Shown: positions 14,911 to 25,067, counted from the stretch's first letter. The stretch: 64,000 bases of DNA from Aminobacter sp. AP02 (GCF_003148805.1 NZ_QGGX01000013.1:62001-126000), one strand, 5' to 3'. The notes: generated from the letters alone by a model not told the origin. A program made the numbers and translations.

Positions 14911-16692
14911 ATGGCAAGGATGCGTGCTGTCGATGCAGCGGTCCTCGTTCTCGAAAAGGAAGGCATTTCCTGCGCCTTCGGTGTGCCGGGTGCGGCCATC
15001 AACCCGTTTTACTCGGCGCTGAAGGCACGCGGTTCGATCCGCCACATCCTTGCACGTCACGTCGAGGCTGCATCGCATATGGCCGAAGGTTACACCCGCA
15101 CCGCGGCCGGCCATATCGGCCTGTGCATCGGTACCTCCGGGCCGGCCGGCACCGACATGATCACGGGGCTTTACTCGGCCTCGGCTGACTCGATCCCGAT
15201 CCTGTGCATCACCGGCCAGGCGCCGCGTGCCCGGCTGAACAAGGAAGATTTTCAGGCCGTCGACATCGCCGCGATCGCTGCTCCCGTCGCCAAATGGGCA
15301 GTCACAGTGATGGAGCCGTATCTGGTGCCCATGGCCCTGCAGAAGGCTTTCCATCTGATGCGCACCGGCAGGCCGGGGCCGGTGCTGATCGATCTGCCAG
15401 TCGACGTCCAACTCGCCGAGATCGAATTCGACATAGATACCTATGAACCGATGGTCGTCCAGAAGCCCGCGATGACGCGTGCGCAGGCCGAAAAGGCGCT
15501 ATCGATGCTCAATGAGGCGGAGAGGCCGCTGATCGTCGCCGGCGGCGGCATCATCAATGCCGATGCGTCCGATCTCCTAATCGAATTCGCGGAAATATCG
15601 GGCATTCCAGTGGTTCCGACACTGATGGGCTGGGGCTCTATTCCTGATGATCATCGTCTGATGGCCGGCATGTGCGGCCTGCAGACATCGCATCGCTATG
15701 GCAACGCAACGATGCTGGCATCCGACTTCGTGCTCGGCATCGGCAATCGCTGGGCCAATCGCCACACCGGTTCGGTGGACAAATACACCGCCGGCCGCAA
15801 GTTCATCCACATTGACATCGAGCCGACCCAGATCGGCCGTGTCTTTTCGCCTGACCTTGGCGTGACTTCTGATGCCGGCGCGGCCTTGAAGATGCTGCTC
15901 GACGTCGCCACCGAGTGGAAGACGGCGGGCAGGCTGCGCGATTGGTCCGGATGGGCCAAGGAGTGCCAGACGCGCAAGAAGACCATGAAGCGCAAGACCC
16001 ATTTCGAGCAGGTGCCGCTCAAGCCGCAGCGCGTCTATGAGGAGATGAACAAGGCTTTTGGCCGCGACACCACCTATGTCACCACCATCGGCCTGTCGCA
16101 GATTGCCGGAGCGCAGTTCCTGCACGTCTACAAGCCGCGCAACTGGATCAATTGCGGCCAGGCCGGACCGCTCGGCTGGACGCTCCCGGCAGCGCTTGGT
16201 GTTCGTGCCGCCGATCCGAACCGCGACATCGTCGCCTTGTCTGGCGACTACGATTTCCAGTTCATGATCGAGGAACTGGCCGTCGGCGCCCAGCACAAGC
16301 TGCCCTACCTCCATGTCGTCGTGAACAACGCCTATCTCGGCCTCATCCGCCAGGCGCAGCGCGGCTTTGCGATGGATTTCGAGGTCAGCCTGTCGTTCGA
16401 AAACATCAACCGGTCAGGTGACCCCGAGGCGGGCTACGGCGTCGATCACGTCGCGGTCGCTGAGGCCATGGGCTGCAAGGCCGTTCGGGTGCGGAAGCCG
16501 GAAGAATTCGCCGCAGCCTTCAAGCAGGCCAAGCAACTCATGAAGGAACACCAGGTTCCTGTCGTCCTCGAGTTTATCCTCGAACGCGTCACAAATATCT
16601 CCATGGGCGTCGAGATCGACAATGTCGTCGAGTTCGAGGAACTCGCCGAAAGCAACGAAGACGCGCCGACCGCAATCATGCTGCTCGACTGA
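14911..16692 (+). CDS. gcl: Glyoxylate carboligase (tartronate-semialdehyde synthase)
   Basis: 593 residues, exactly the E. coli Gcl length, and closely similar to it along the whole chain as I recall that sequence. It joins two glyoxylates into tartronate semialdehyde plus CO2 with thiamine diphosphate. The diagnostic trait is V51 in [14 protein letters not shown], where other ThDP enzymes carry the catalytic Glu. The ThDP/Mg motif GDYDFQF..NN is near 438-465, and the FAD-binding middle domain has [14 protein letters not shown] lies 7 bases ahead of the chosen ATG; an upstream TTG would add 25 unlikely residues. First gene of gcl-hyi-glxR. Confidence 0.97.
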   Translation: MARMRAVDAAVLVLEKEGISCAFGVPGAAINPFYSALKARGSIRHILARHVEAASHMAEGYTRTAAGHIGLCIGTSGPAGTDMITGLYSASADSIPILCITGQAPRARLNKEDFQAVDIAAIAAPVAKWAVTVMEPYLVPMALQKAFHLMRTGRPGPVLIDLPVDVQLAEIEFDIDTYEPMVVQKPAMTRAQAEKALSMLNEAERPLIVAGGGIINADASDLLIEFAEISGIPVVPTLMGWGSIPDDHRLMAGMCGLQTSHRYGNATMLASDFVLGIGNRWANRHTGSVDKYTAGRKFIHIDIEPTQIGRVFSPDLGVTSDAGAALKMLLDVATEWKTAGRLRDWSGWAKECQTRKKTMKRKTHFEQVPLKPQRVYEEMNKAFGRDTTYVTTIGLSQIAGAQFLHVYKPRNWINCGQAGPLGWTLPAALGVRAADPNRDIVALSGDYDFQFMIEELAVGAQHKLPYLHVVVNNAYLGLIRQAQRGFAMDFEVSLSFENINRSGDPEAGYGVDHVAVAEAMGCKAVRVRKPEEFAAAFKQAKQLMKEHQVPVVLEFILERVTNISMGVEIDNVVEFEELAESNEDAPTAIMLLD

Positions 16693-16710
16693 TTCACTGG
16701 GAAGAAGCCA

Positions 16711-17508
16711 ATGCCGAAGTTTTCAGCCAACCTGTCGATGCTCTTTGGCGAGCATGACTTTCTCGACCGCTTCGATGCCGCCGCTCGTGCCGGTTTCAAG
16801 GGTGTCGAATACATCGCGCCTTACGACCACGCCCCCGATGTCGTGGCGGCCCGCCTCAAGAAGAACGGCCTCACCCAGGCATTGTTCAATCTGCCGCCGG
16901 GTGATTGGGCGGCGGGCGAACGTGGCATCGCGGTGCTCCCCGACCGCATCCACGAGTTCCGCCAGGGCGTGGCCAAGGCGATCACCTATGCGCATGCGCT
17001 TGGTTGCGAACAGGTCAATTGCCTGGCCGGAATCGCCCCGGCAGGCAACGCCCGCGACGTACTGGAGAACGTCTTCGTCGAGAATCTCGCCTTCGCGGCG
17101 GAAAAGCTCAAGACAGCAGGAATCCGCCTCCTGATCGAGCCTATCAACACCAGGGACATTCCGGGCTTCTTCCTGATCAACACCAGGCAGGCGCTCGGAA
17201 TCATCGAAAGGGTCGGTTCGGACAATCTCTATCTGCAGTACGACATCTATCACATGCAGATCATGGAGGGCGATCTCGCCCGCACCATCGAGGCCAACCT
17301 CGACCGCATCGCGCATGTGCAGCTGGCTGACAACCCAGGACGTCACGAGCCGGGCACCGGCGAGATCAACTACCCGTTCCTCTACGAACACCTCGACCGC
17401 ATCGGCTACGCCGGGTGGGTCGGTGCCGAATACAAACCCAAGGCCGGCACGGTCGAAGGTCTGGGCTGGTTCACCGGCTTCGCAAACAAGGGCAGCGCTG
17501 CAGCCTGA
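16711..17508 (+). CDS. hyi: Hydroxypyruvate isomerase
   Basis: 265 residues, TIM-barrel of the xylose-isomerase-like superfamily. It interconverts hydroxypyruvate and tartronate semialdehyde, feeding side product back to the reductase. Metal and catalytic glutamates are visible in LLIEPINTRDIPGF (about 143) and GAEYKP near the C-terminus; N-terminal SANLSMLF and QYDIYHMQIMEGD are family hallmarks. It begins 18 bases after gcl with GGGAAGAAG as ribosome site. Confidence 0.93.
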   Translation: MPKFSANLSMLFGEHDFLDRFDAAARAGFKGVEYIAPYDHAPDVVAARLKKNGLTQALFNLPPGDWAAGERGIAVLPDRIHEFRQGVAKAITYAHALGCEQVNCLAGIAPAGNARDVLENVFVENLAFAAEKLKTAGIRLLIEPINTRDIPGFFLINTRQALGIIERVGSDNLYLQYDIYHMQIMEGDLARTIEANLDRIAHVQLADNPGRHEPGTGEINYPFLYEHLDRIGYAGWVGAEYKPKAGTVEGLGWFTGFANKGSAAA

Positions 17509-17530
17509 ACGGGATTTGAAGGACAGGAAA

Positions 17531-18448
17531 ATGGAAAAGATTGGATTTGTCGGTCTCGGCATCATGGGCGCGCCGATGGCTGGCCACCTGCTCGCCGCCG
17601 GATACGAGGTTGTCGCCAGCGACCATCGCGGCGCGCTGCCTGCCGAGCTTGTTGCCAGGGGGCTGAAATCTGTCACCGGTCATCAGGCATTGGCCAGGAC
17701 GTCCGACATCATCATACTGATGGTGCCCGACACATCGGAGGTTGCGGATGTCCTGTTTGGCGAAAACGGTGTGGCATCAGGCCTTTCCGAGGGAAAGCTT
17801 GTCGTAGACATGAGCTCGATTTCGCCGATCGAGACGAAAGAATTCGCCAAGAAGATCAATCAGCTCGGCTGTGATTATCTCGACGCGCCGGTCTCCGGCG
17901 GCGAGGTCGGTGCCAAGGCGGCGTCGCTGACCATTATGGTCGGCGGCGAAGAAAAGCCGTTCGAACGTGCTCGTCCGGTGTTCGAGAAAATGGGCAAGAA
18001 CATCACGCTCGTCGGCCCCAATGGCGTCGGCCAGACCACGAAGGTTGCCAACCAGATCGTCGTGGCATTGACCATAGAGGCGGTTGCCGAAGCGCTGGTG
18101 TTTGCCTCCAAGGCAGGTGCGGATCCGGCAAAAGTGCGACAGGCGCTGATGGGCGGCCTGGCTGCCTCGCGCATCCTCGAGGTTCATGGCGAGCGTATGT
18201 ACAGGCGCACCTTCGCCCCGGGCTTCCGCATCGAACTGCACCAGAAGGATCTCAACCTGGCGCTGCAGGGCGCCAAGGCGCTCGGCGTCTCGCTGCCCAA
18301 CACCTCGATGACTCAGGAACTGTTCAACTCCTGCACCGCCAATGGAGGGGCGAAGGAAGATCATTCGGCGCTGGTGCGCGCGCTTGAGCGCATGGCCAAT
18401 TTCGAGGTCGGCACGGAAGCCGGTGAGGTCAAGAACGAAGCAGCATAG
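17531..18448 (+). CDS. glxR: 2-hydroxy-3-oxopropionate (tartronate-semialdehyde) reductase
   Basis: 305 residues. N-terminal dinucleotide-binding fold with GFVGLGIMGAPMAGHL, substrate motif DAPVSGGEVGAK near 116-127 and the catalytic Lys in GVGQTTKVANQI, all defining the beta-hydroxyacid dehydrogenase family. It reduces tartronate semialdehyde to D-glycerate with NAD(P)H, ending the glyoxylate route. Start is the ATG after AAGGACAGGAAA, 22 bases beyond hyi. Could be named garR; the operon partner gcl favours glxR. Confidence 0.93.
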   Translation: MEKIGFVGLGIMGAPMAGHLLAAGYEVVASDHRGALPAELVARGLKSVTGHQALARTSDIIILMVPDTSEVADVLFGENGVASGLSEGKLVVDMSSISPIETKEFAKKINQLGCDYLDAPVSGGEVGAKAASLTIMVGGEEKPFERARPVFEKMGKNITLVGPNGVGQTTKVANQIVVALTIEAVAEALVFASKAGADPAKVRQALMGGLAASRILEVHGERMYRRTFAPGFRIELHQKDLNLALQGAKALGVSLPNTSMTQELFNSCTANGGAKEDHSALVRALERMANFEVGTEAGEVKNEAA

Positions 18449-18501
18449 GCAGGGAGGTTGCGGCCTAACGTTCCCAAGCCGCGCCTTTCCAAGCCGTCGA
18501 A

Positions 18502-18536
18502 GAGCGGGTTCCGGCCATGGTTGCGGGAACCCGCTC
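18502..18536. terminator. Perfect 11-bp hairpin between convergent genes
   Basis: GAGCGGGTTCC pairs with GGAACCCGCTC around a 13-base loop. It sits between the end of the gcl operon and the end of the minus-strand beta-propeller gene, where it can stop transcription from both sides. There is no T-run, so it may work with Rho or as an mRNA end stabiliser. Confidence 0.5.
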
Positions 18537-18562
18537 AGGGTTTGCGTGCCGTCAAAAGTCGC

Positions 18563-19435
18563 CTATTTCGCGCCGAGCGTCTTCCAGGTCGCTCCAGAAT
18601 CGCTGCTGACCACGATCACCAGTTCTCCGGTGACAGCCACCAGCCGTTCGGGTGACTTGGCGTTCGCGGCAAGATGCAGGATATAGCCCGCACCGTCGGG
18701 GCCTTGCCCGATCGTTTCGAAGTTGGGGGTGGTTTCAGTTGCCTTGAGCAGGCCGCGGCCGGGCACGAAGGCATAGATCGTGCCGTCGGCGGTCAGTTCG
18801 ACTGTTGTGACTGGAACGTCGGCGATCAGCACGTCCCAGCTCTTGGCACCGTCACGGCTGATCATCAGTCCGGTTTCAGTCGCAGCATAAACGACAGAAG
18901 GATCGGCCGGAGATACGGTCAGGTCGATAAGCTTGGGTGGAGCTTCGCCGGCGATTGTCCACGTTGCGCCTCCATCACTGCTAGTCTGGATGCTGCCATA
19001 CGCACCATAAAAGACATTCGGATTCGAAGGGCTGACGGCCAGCTGGTGGAAATCGACCGGTCCATTTGCGCCAGGCGAAATCTGAGTCCAGCTTTTTCCC
19101 GCGTCGTTTGACTTGATGAAGCCGAGATTGCCGCCACCTTTTGGATGGCCGCTGGCAAACAGGATGGCAGCGTCGGTCGGATGCGGACTGAAACCCATGA
19201 AATCGTCGCGGCTGTCTGAAATTTCGCTCACGCTGCCGTCGGCTGCCGCGCGCATCAGGCCATGATGCGTGGCGATCAGAATGTTGGCCGGCTCGGCACG
19301 GTCGAATGCGAGCCCGTGAACATGGGTGCGCCCCGCGAGGTCAGCGACAGTGTTTGCTTGCGCGCGGGCCGGCGCGGCAATGGCGAGCGCGAAGGCGAGC
19401 GAGGACAATGGAATGAATTTGAGGCGGTGTGCCAT
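18563..19435 (-). CDS. Exported beta-propeller protein with BNR/Asp-box repeats
   Basis: 290 residues from the ATG that follows GGAG; the frame extends further upstream without a good start. A signal peptide (FIPLSSLAFALAIAAPARA) is followed by repeated blades with Asp-box signatures: SNDAGKSWTQI, SSDGGATWTIA, SRDGAKSWDVL and SSDSGATWKTL. This fits the F510_1955-type sialidase-like propellers. No sialidase catalytic Arg triad is obvious, so an enzymatic role is not claimed; a periplasmic binding or sensing role is equally possible. Confidence 0.8.
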   Translation of the reverse strand: MAHRLKFIPLSSLAFALAIAAPARAQANTVADLAGRTHVHGLAFDRAEPANILIATHHGLMRAAADGSVSEISDSRDDFMGFSPHPTDAAILFASGHPKGGGNLGFIKSNDAGKSWTQISPGANGPVDFHQLAVSPSNPNVFYGAYGSIQTSSDGGATWTIAGEAPPKLIDLTVSPADPSVVYAATETGLMISRDGAKSWDVLIADVPVTTVELTADGTIYAFVPGRGLLKATETTPNFETIGQGPDGAGYILHLAANAKSPERLVAVTGELVIVVSSDSGATWKTLGAK

Positions 19436-19578
19436 TGACGTAACTCCGTTTGGCCGACAGGCTACGGCTTCCGCCAAGTGGAAGGTCAAGGGCTGCTTGA
19501 GAAGAAACCACGCTGCGGTGTAGCGCTGCGCTTTCAGCAGCAAGCCGCAGCGCCGACACCCTCAAATCCGGACTTGCG

Positions 19579-20427
19579 TCAGCGCAAGAATTTCCTCGCC
19601 GCATAAAGCGACACGGCGGCGGCATTGGACACGTTCAGCGAATGAATCGCGCCCGGCATATCCAGCCGTGCTAGTGCGTTCACCGTCTCGCGCGTCTTCT
19701 GGCGAAGGCCCTTGCCCTCGGCACCGAGCACCAGAGCCACCTTGTCGCCCGCAAACGTCTTTTCAAGTTCCGCCGGACCTTCCGAATCAAGCCCGATCGT
19801 CTGGAAGCCCGTCTCGTGTAGCACGCCGAGCGCGTCGGCGAGATTGCGGACTTCGATCATGTCGATGTGTTCGAGCGCGCCGGAAGCCGATTTGGCCAGT
19901 ACGCCACTTTCATGCGGGCTGTGGCGCTGGGTTGTGATCAATGCGCCGGCGCCGAATGCCACCGCCGAGCGGATGATCGCTCCGACATTGTGCGGGTCGG
20001 TCACCTGGTCGAGCACCAGAATCAGCGGCGAATCACCGAGCGCCGACAGCGCCTTGGCCTTCAGCGGTTCGGCCTCGACCAGAACGCCCTGGTGAACGGC
20101 GTCTGTGCCGGTGATCTTGTCGATGTCTTTGGGCTCGACCATTTCGGCGGCGAAGGGCAGGGCGCTTAGGTCGGCGATTTCCAGCCGCTCCTGTGCATTG
20201 CGGGTCACCCACATATGACGAATCTTGCGCCGCGGATTGTCGAGCGCCGCCCGCACCGTATGCAGGCCATAAAGCCGCACCAGTCCGTCGGGAGCGTTCT
20301 CGCCGGGCGGCAATGGCCGCTTGGGCCTGAAGGCAGGCGCGCCGCCGCTTTTTTGGTCGCGGAAAGTGCGCCTGAGCTTGGCGTAGTGGCTATCCTTGGG
20401 TGTTCCGGGCTTTTTTGTATCGTTCAT
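19579..20427 (-). CDS. rlmB: 23S rRNA (guanosine-2251-2'-O)-methyltransferase RlmB
   Basis: 282 residues. A basic, disordered N-terminal 50 residues precede the SpoU substrate-binding domain (LYGLHTVRAAL) and the knotted SPOUT domain: LVLDQVTDPHNVGAIIRSA (motif 1 with the catalytic-site Asn and Arg), LVLGAEGKGL (motif 2) and IHSLNVSNAAAVSLY (motif 3). It methylates the ribose of G2251 in the peptidyl-tRNA loop of 23S rRNA. A related SpoU enzyme acting on tRNA is possible but less likely given the N-terminal domain. Confidence 0.9.
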   Translation of the reverse strand: MNDTKKPGTPKDSHYAKLRRTFRDQKSGGAPAFRPKRPLPPGENAPDGLVRLYGLHTVRAALDNPRRKIRHMWVTRNAQERLEIADLSALPFAAEMVEPKDIDKITGTDAVHQGVLVEAEPLKAKALSALGDSPLILVLDQVTDPHNVGAIIRSAVAFGAGALITTQRHSPHESGVLAKSASGALEHIDMIEVRNLADALGVLHETGFQTIGLDSEGPAELEKTFAGDKVALVLGAEGKGLRQKTRETVNALARLDMPGAIHSLNVSNAAAVSLYAARKFLR

Positions 20428-20515
20428 GCGCCTGCTATAACGTCAGCTCCCGGCTTTGGATACGGCCCGTTATCAGGCGCTTCGAATAATCCGCATGAAA
20501 ACGCACCCTGTCCGG

Positions 20516-20544
20516 TTGACAGGCCAAATCCTTGTCGCCATAAG
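20516..20544 (+). promoter_or_regulatory. Sigma-70-type promoter for the tRNA-Tyr/tRNA-Gly/tuf unit
   Basis: TTGACA (20516-20521), 17-base spacer, CATAAG (20539-20544). A perfect -35 and good spacing place the start near 20551, about 75 bases before tRNA-Tyr. This is the best promoter match seen in the window. Confidence 0.65.
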
Positions 20545-20626
20545 CCCACCCAGATTTCGGGGCAGGGCGCTTCGCTTCGCACCGGGATCTGGAAATGCCT
20601 CGTTGCATGGCTCCGGCAAAGCAGTT

Positions 20627-20711
20627 GGAGGAGTGCCCGAGTGGTTAAAGGGGACGGACTGTAAATCCGTTAGCTCAGCTTACGTTGGTTCGAATCCAAC
20701 CTCCTCCACCA
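20627..20711 (+). tRNA. tRNA-Tyr (GTA)
   Basis: 85 bases including encoded CCA. Acceptor GGAGGAG / CTCCTCC, anticodon loop CTGTAAA (GTA), long variable arm as required for class II tRNA-Tyr, T-loop GGTTCGAATCC. First RNA of the tyr-gly-tuf unit, an order shared with the E. coli tufB operon. Confidence 0.97.
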
Positions 20712-20822
20712 CTGCCGGCCCGGAAGCCATTAGACGCATGCATCGAAAGTTCATCTTTCGACATGCGGCAAGGCAGTACCAGAGCGTACTTCGCTCCTGA
20801 ACAGGCGCGCAGCGCTCAGGGT

Positions 20823-20896
20823 GCGGGTATAGCTCAATGGTAGAGCAGCAGCCTTCCAAGCTGAATACGCGGGTTCGATTCCCGCTACCCGCTCCA
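20823..20896 (+). tRNA. tRNA-Gly (TCC)
   Basis: 74 bases with encoded CCA. Acceptor GCGGGTA / TACCCGC, anticodon loop CTTCCAA (TCC), T-arm GGGTTCGATTCCC. Lies 111 bases after tRNA-Tyr and 196 before tuf, presumably processed from one transcript. Confidence 0.97.
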
Positions 20897-21092
20897 GCGC
20901 TTTTCCCAGGAGCGAGAAGCCTTTTATTTGCATCCGCTTGCCCCCATATGTGCGTCCTGCACTGAAAGAGCAGCACCGCTTTTGGCCGCAACGTCAGCGT
21001 TTGGCCAAAAGGCGCTTGTCTTTTTCGGGCTTTATCGGTAATCGCCCCGCATCCGACCGGAACCAAGGTCCCGATGCCCAAGGAAAGAGACA

Positions 21093-22268
21093 ATGGCAAA
21101 AGGTAAATTCGAGCGTAATAAGCCTCATGTGAACATTGGCACGATTGGTCACGTCGACCATGGCAAGACGTCGCTGACGGCGGCGATCACCAAGTATTTC
21201 GGCGAGTTCAAGGCCTACGACCAGATCGACGCAGCGCCTGAAGAAAAGGCCCGCGGCATCACCATTTCGACCGCGCACGTCGAATACGAGACGCCGAACC
21301 GTCACTACGCCCACGTCGACTGCCCCGGCCACGCCGACTATGTGAAGAACATGATCACCGGTGCCGCCCAGATGGACGGCGCGATCCTGGTCGTGTCGGC
21401 TGCCGACGGCCCGATGCCGCAGACCCGCGAGCACATCCTGCTTGCCCGTCAGGTTGGCGTTCCTGCACTGGTGGTGTTCCTCAACAAGGTCGACCTGGTC
21501 GACGACGCCGAGCTGCTCGAGCTGGTCGAGCTCGAGGTTCGCGAATTGCTGTCGAAGTACGAGTATCCGGGCGACGACATTCCGATGATCAAGGGTTCGG
21601 CCGTTGCTGCGCTCAATGATTCGGACAAGAAGATCGGCGAAGACGCCATCCGCGCGCTGATGGAAGCGGTTGACGCCTACATCCCGACGCCGGAGCGTCC
21701 GATCGACCGTCCGTTCCTGATGCCGATCGAAGACGTGTTCTCGATCTCGGGCCGTGGCACGGTTGTCACCGGCCGCGTCGAGCGCGGCATCGTCAAGGTT
21801 GGCGAAGAAGTCGAGATCGTCGGCATCAAGGCAACGTCGAAGACAACGGTCACCGGCGTTGAAATGTTCCGCAAGCTGCTCGATCAGGGCCAGGCCGGCG
21901 ACAACATCGGCGCGCTGATCCGCGGCGTTGGCCGTGAGGACGTCGAGCGTGGCCAGGTTCTGTGCAAGCCGGGTTCGGTCAAGCCGCACAAGAAGTTCGT
22001 GGCTGAAGCCTACATCCTGACCAAGGAAGAAGGTGGCCGTCACACGCCGTTCTTCACCAACTACCGCCCGCAGTTCTACTTCCGCACGACCGACGTGACG
22101 GGCATCGTGTCGCTGCCGGAAGGCACCGAGATGGTCATGCCCGGCGACAACATCACCGTCGATGTCGAGCTGATCGTGCCGATCGCGATGGAAGAGAAGC
22201 TGCGCTTCGCTATCCGTGAAGGTGGCCGTACCGTCGGCGCCGGCATCGTCGCTTCGATCAAAGAATAA
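21093..22268 (+). CDS. tuf: Elongation factor Tu, first copy
   Basis: 391 residues. GTP-binding motifs GHVDHGKT (P-loop), DCPGH (switch II) and NKVD are intact, followed by two beta-barrel domains. Carries aminoacyl-tRNA to the ribosomal A site. The protein is identical to the second copy 20 kb downstream. Ribosome site AAGGAAAGAG lies before the ATG. Its leader carries two tRNAs, so this copy is expressed with them from the promoter upstream. A strong terminator follows 25 bases after the stop. Confidence 0.98.
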   Translation: MAKGKFERNKPHVNIGTIGHVDHGKTSLTAAITKYFGEFKAYDQIDAAPEEKARGITISTAHVEYETPNRHYAHVDCPGHADYVKNMITGAAQMDGAILVVSAADGPMPQTREHILLARQVGVPALVVFLNKVDLVDDAELLELVELEVRELLSKYEYPGDDIPMIKGSAVAALNDSDKKIGEDAIRALMEAVDAYIPTPERPIDRPFLMPIEDVFSISGRGTVVTGRVERGIVKVGEEVEIVGIKATSKTTVTGVEMFRKLLDQGQAGDNIGALIRGVGREDVERGQVLCKPGSVKPHKKFVAEAYILTKEEGGRHTPFFTNYRPQFYFRTTDVTGIVSLPEGTEMVMPGDNITVDVELIVPIAMEEKLRFAIREGGRTVGAGIVASIKE

Positions 22269-22270
22269 TC
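21093..22270 (+). repeat. Long direct repeat: tuf copy 1 (partner at 41289-42466)
   Basis: Identity with the partner starts at the ATG and stops two bases after the stop codon; leaders and trailers differ. I count about six differences over 1178 bases, all at third codon positions, which indicates ongoing gene conversion. Recombination between the copies could delete or invert the 20 kb that carries rpoBC. Confidence 0.95.
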
Positions 22271-22293
22271 GACGCTTCAGTGAATTGCATGAA

Positions 22294-22318
22294 GGGCGGC
22301 CCTCGGGTCGCCCTTTTT
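22294..22318 (+). terminator. Rho-independent terminator of the tuf unit
   Basis: GGGCGGCC pairs with GGTCGCCC (one G-T pair) around CTCG, followed by five T and TGTTT. Placed 26 bases after the tuf stop. Confidence 0.8.
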
Positions 22319-23343
22319 GTTTGGCCCAAAGGCTACATTGCAAGGGGCGGATGATCAGGGCCAGAAGACTCGACGTCGCCGTGGGCAAAACGAAATATGC
22401 CATCTGCGCGGAGAAAGATTGCCAAGGTGCAGGAGCCAAACTTGGGGTGGTGGAAGCCATCGGTGCAATTTGCAACGCAGCGTGTCCCCTCGTACTCGCT
22501 GGAGGGGTACGGCGGCTAGCCGGCCCAGCAACGATTGTGAGCGTCGGCGACGTCACCGTTCGGTCACAGAACGCCATAGCCCTTGGCGACCAAGTGGGAA
22601 AATACCTGGGTGAAATGGGCATAAGCTTGTCTCTTCTTGCCGAAATGAAGCTGAGTGGCGCCTGGCCATTCGTCAGATTCAGCCAGATGAATTACATGAT
22701 TTGGACCTCATCACCGGCCTTGATGCCGCTTACTTGCTGACTGGGGTGGCGCTTTGCAAGACTAGTCCCCCGGCAGACAACTGCGCCTCGTTGTCCCAAG
22801 ACTGACGACGTAGCAAGAAGCATCCGATGCCTGATCGCTGCCGCGTTTTCAGGGTCGCCGATCTTGAATAGTAGGGGCTGCCTTGCCTTGCTGCATTCTT
22901 TTGCACCCCTATCGGCGCCTCCCCGCATGCTTTCACGCGAACTGGGACGAAAGCGATGGGAGCTGACGTGCCGGCATCGTAGGACTGGGCAGGTCGGGCA
23001 GTTGCGCTCGATCGGCCGACGAATGTGTTCCGCGCCAAAGCGCGGCACGATCTGATTCTGGAGCCGGTGTTCCGCCACATGTGCGACGATCATCCAGTCC
23101 ATGCCGCAGCCTGGTTCGGCCAGAGTTCAACGAGCCGATGCCACGCTGGGGCTGGCGCATGAGTGGTGGTCCTTACCCGCCGTCGCGCAATTGAACTGCC
23201 TCGTGGGGAGGCGGCCCGAGCTTCGCTACAGTAGTCCAAAACCACAACTGTGAATGTTCGCGACTTCACACATTGTGCTCTTTACAGACGGCGTGGAAGT
23301 CCTTAGGAAGCCGGTGCTGCGCAGTTGATGCGCGGCGCAATGC
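22319..23343 (+). other. 1-kb gap with decayed coding fragments, no firm gene
   Basis: No ORF here has clear support. Two fragments look protein-like: an ORF from ATG 22351 to 22740 (129 codons, AAGGGG just ahead, no recognised domain), and an open stretch 22983-23159 on the plus strand without a start, reading DRPTNVFRAKARHDLILEP. They may be remnants of a lost insertion between tuf and tRNA-Trp. A palindrome TGTGAA-N10-TTCACA at 23249-23270 lies upstream of tRNA-Trp and may belong to its control region. Confidence 0.35.
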
Positions 23344-23419
<76 letters not shown>

Positions 23420-23725
23420 GTCTTGCCAGAACTCGCTGATTCAGGCATAACAGACTTTCAATAGCCGGGACGGGACGACTGGATGGTTCCGATGCGGCGT
23501 TTAAACGTAAAGCGGACTCCTGCCACTTGCGTGGAAAGAGAATCGGTTTTATGTAGGCGAAACAGACACGCGGCGCGTGGAGCTGGGGATCCGGCTTTAC
23601 GCGTCCGAATTGCATGGGCGAAATGTTTGCGCTGATTCGGCGCGAAGTGACGGCTATGCAGCGCATCTCCCGGTCACGGGGTCATCCAGAAGTCCGGTCA
23701 ACGGACGTTGAAAGCAGAGCGGCAC

Positions 23726-23926
23726 ATGGCGAAAACCACGAACCCCTTCACCTTTCTGCAGCAGGTAAGGTCGGAAACGGCGAAGGTGACGTGGCCGTCG
23801 CGGCGCGAAACCATGATCTCGACGGTCATGGTTCTCGGCTTTGCGATTATTGCGATGATTTTCTTTTTTGCCGCTGACCAGCTGATGGCATTCGCTGTCG
23901 AGCAGATCCTGGGCATGGGCCGCTAA
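23726..23926 (+). CDS. secE: Preprotein translocase subunit SecE
   Basis: 66 residues, the short single-span SecE form. An amphipathic helix (TFLQQVRSETAKVTWPSRRET), with the conserved WPSR, precedes one membrane helix (about 36-60). It clamps SecY in the inner-membrane channel. The ATG at MAKTTNP is preferred over an earlier in-frame start because the family begins there. The 306 bases before it after tRNA-Trp hold no gene. Confidence 0.95.
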   Translation: MAKTTNPFTFLQQVRSETAKVTWPSRRETMISTVMVLGFAIIAMIFFFAADQLMAFAVEQILGMGR

Positions 23927-23951
23927 GGCTGCGAATACGGAGAATTCCTGA

Positions 23952-24479
23952 ATGACTGCGCGCTGGTATATCGTCCACGCCTATTCGAACTTCGAAAAGA
24001 AGGTCGCTGAGGATATCGAGCACAAGGCCAAGCAGAAGGGCCTGAGCGACCAGATCGAACAGATCGTCGTTCCGACCGAGAAGGTTGTTGAGGTTCGTCG
24101 CGGTCGCAAGGTCGATGCCGAGCGCAAGTTCTTCCCGGGCTATGTGCTTTTGAAGGCTCATCTAAGCGACGCGGTTTTCTCTCTCGTGAAGAACACGCCG
24201 AAGGTCACTGGTTTCCTTGGTGATTCGAAGCCGGTGCCAATCACGGAATCGGAGGCCCAGCGCATCCTGAACCAGGTTCAGGAAGGTGTTGAGCGCCCCA
24301 AGCCCTCGGTCACGTTCGAGATCGGCGAGGCCGTTCGCGTTTCGGATGGTCCGTTCGCGTCGTTCAATGGTTTCGTCCAGGAAGTGGACGAGGAGCGTGC
24401 ACGCCTCAAGGTGGAAGTTTCGATCTTCGGGCGCGCCGTGCCTGTCGATCTCGAATTCGGTCAGGTCGAAAAGGGTTGA
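23952..24479 (+). CDS. nusG: Transcription termination/antitermination protein NusG
   Basis: 175 residues. NGN domain (RWYIVHAYSNFEKKVAEDIE, RKFFPGYVL) that binds RNA polymerase, and a C-terminal KOW domain (VSDGPFASFNGFVQEVD) that contacts Rho or ribosomal protein S10. It couples transcription to translation and supports Rho termination. Follows secE by 25 bases. Confidence 0.97.
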   Translation: MTARWYIVHAYSNFEKKVAEDIEHKAKQKGLSDQIEQIVVPTEKVVEVRRGRKVDAERKFFPGYVLLKAHLSDAVFSLVKNTPKVTGFLGDSKPVPITESEAQRILNQVQEGVERPKPSVTFEIGEAVRVSDGPFASFNGFVQEVDEERARLKVEVSIFGRAVPVDLEFGQVEKG

Positions 24480-24634
24480 TCGAAGCGCCTGTCGCCTCTG
24501 TTGGTGATGGGCGGTGTCAGGCGCATGCCTGGCGCAAGCATGGTGGGAGAAGAGGCGGCTTAGCCGGTTGCCTTATTCGGACCACCGAACTGCAACCGCC
24601 GGGTCATCCGGCATAAAACGAAAGCAGGAAAGAG

Positions 24635-25063
24635 ATGGCTAAGAAAGTTGCGGGCCAGCTCAAGCTCCAGGTTTCCGCGGGTTCGGCGACGCCGTCGCCC
24701 CCGATCGGTCCGGCGCTTGGTCAGCGTGGCATCAACATCATGGAGTTCTGCAAGGCGTTCAACGCGCAGACCCAGGAGCTTGAGAAGGGATCGCCGATCC
24801 CGGTCGTGATCACCTATTATCAGGACAAGTCGTTCACCTTCGTCATGAAGACGCCGCCGGTGGCCTACTTCCTGAAGAAGGCTGCCAACCTCAAGTCGGG
24901 TTCGAAGGAGCCGGGCAAGATCAAGGCTGGCGAGATCAGCAGCGCCAAGGTGCGCGAGATCGCCGAAGTCAAGATGAAGGACCTCAACGCGAACGACATC
25001 GAAGCCGCCATCAAGATGGTCGAAGGCTCGGCTCGTTCGATGGGCCTGGAAGTGGTGGGCTGA
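24635..25063 (+). CDS. rplK: 50S ribosomal protein L11
   Basis: 142 residues. N-terminal proline-rich switch [20 protein letters not shown] and a C-terminal RNA-binding domain for the GTPase-associated centre of 23S rRNA. Also the stringent-response sensor site for RelA-type enzymes. Separated from nusG by 155 bases with a likely promoter or processing region, and from rplA by four bases. Confidence 0.98.
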   Translation: MAKKVAGQLKLQVSAGSATPSPPIGPALGQRGINIMEFCKAFNAQTQELEKGSPIPVVITYYQDKSFTFVMKTPPVAYFLKKAANLKSGSKEPGKIKAGEISSAKVREIAEVKMKDLNANDIEAAIKMVEGSARSMGLEVVG

Positions 25064-25067
25064 GATC

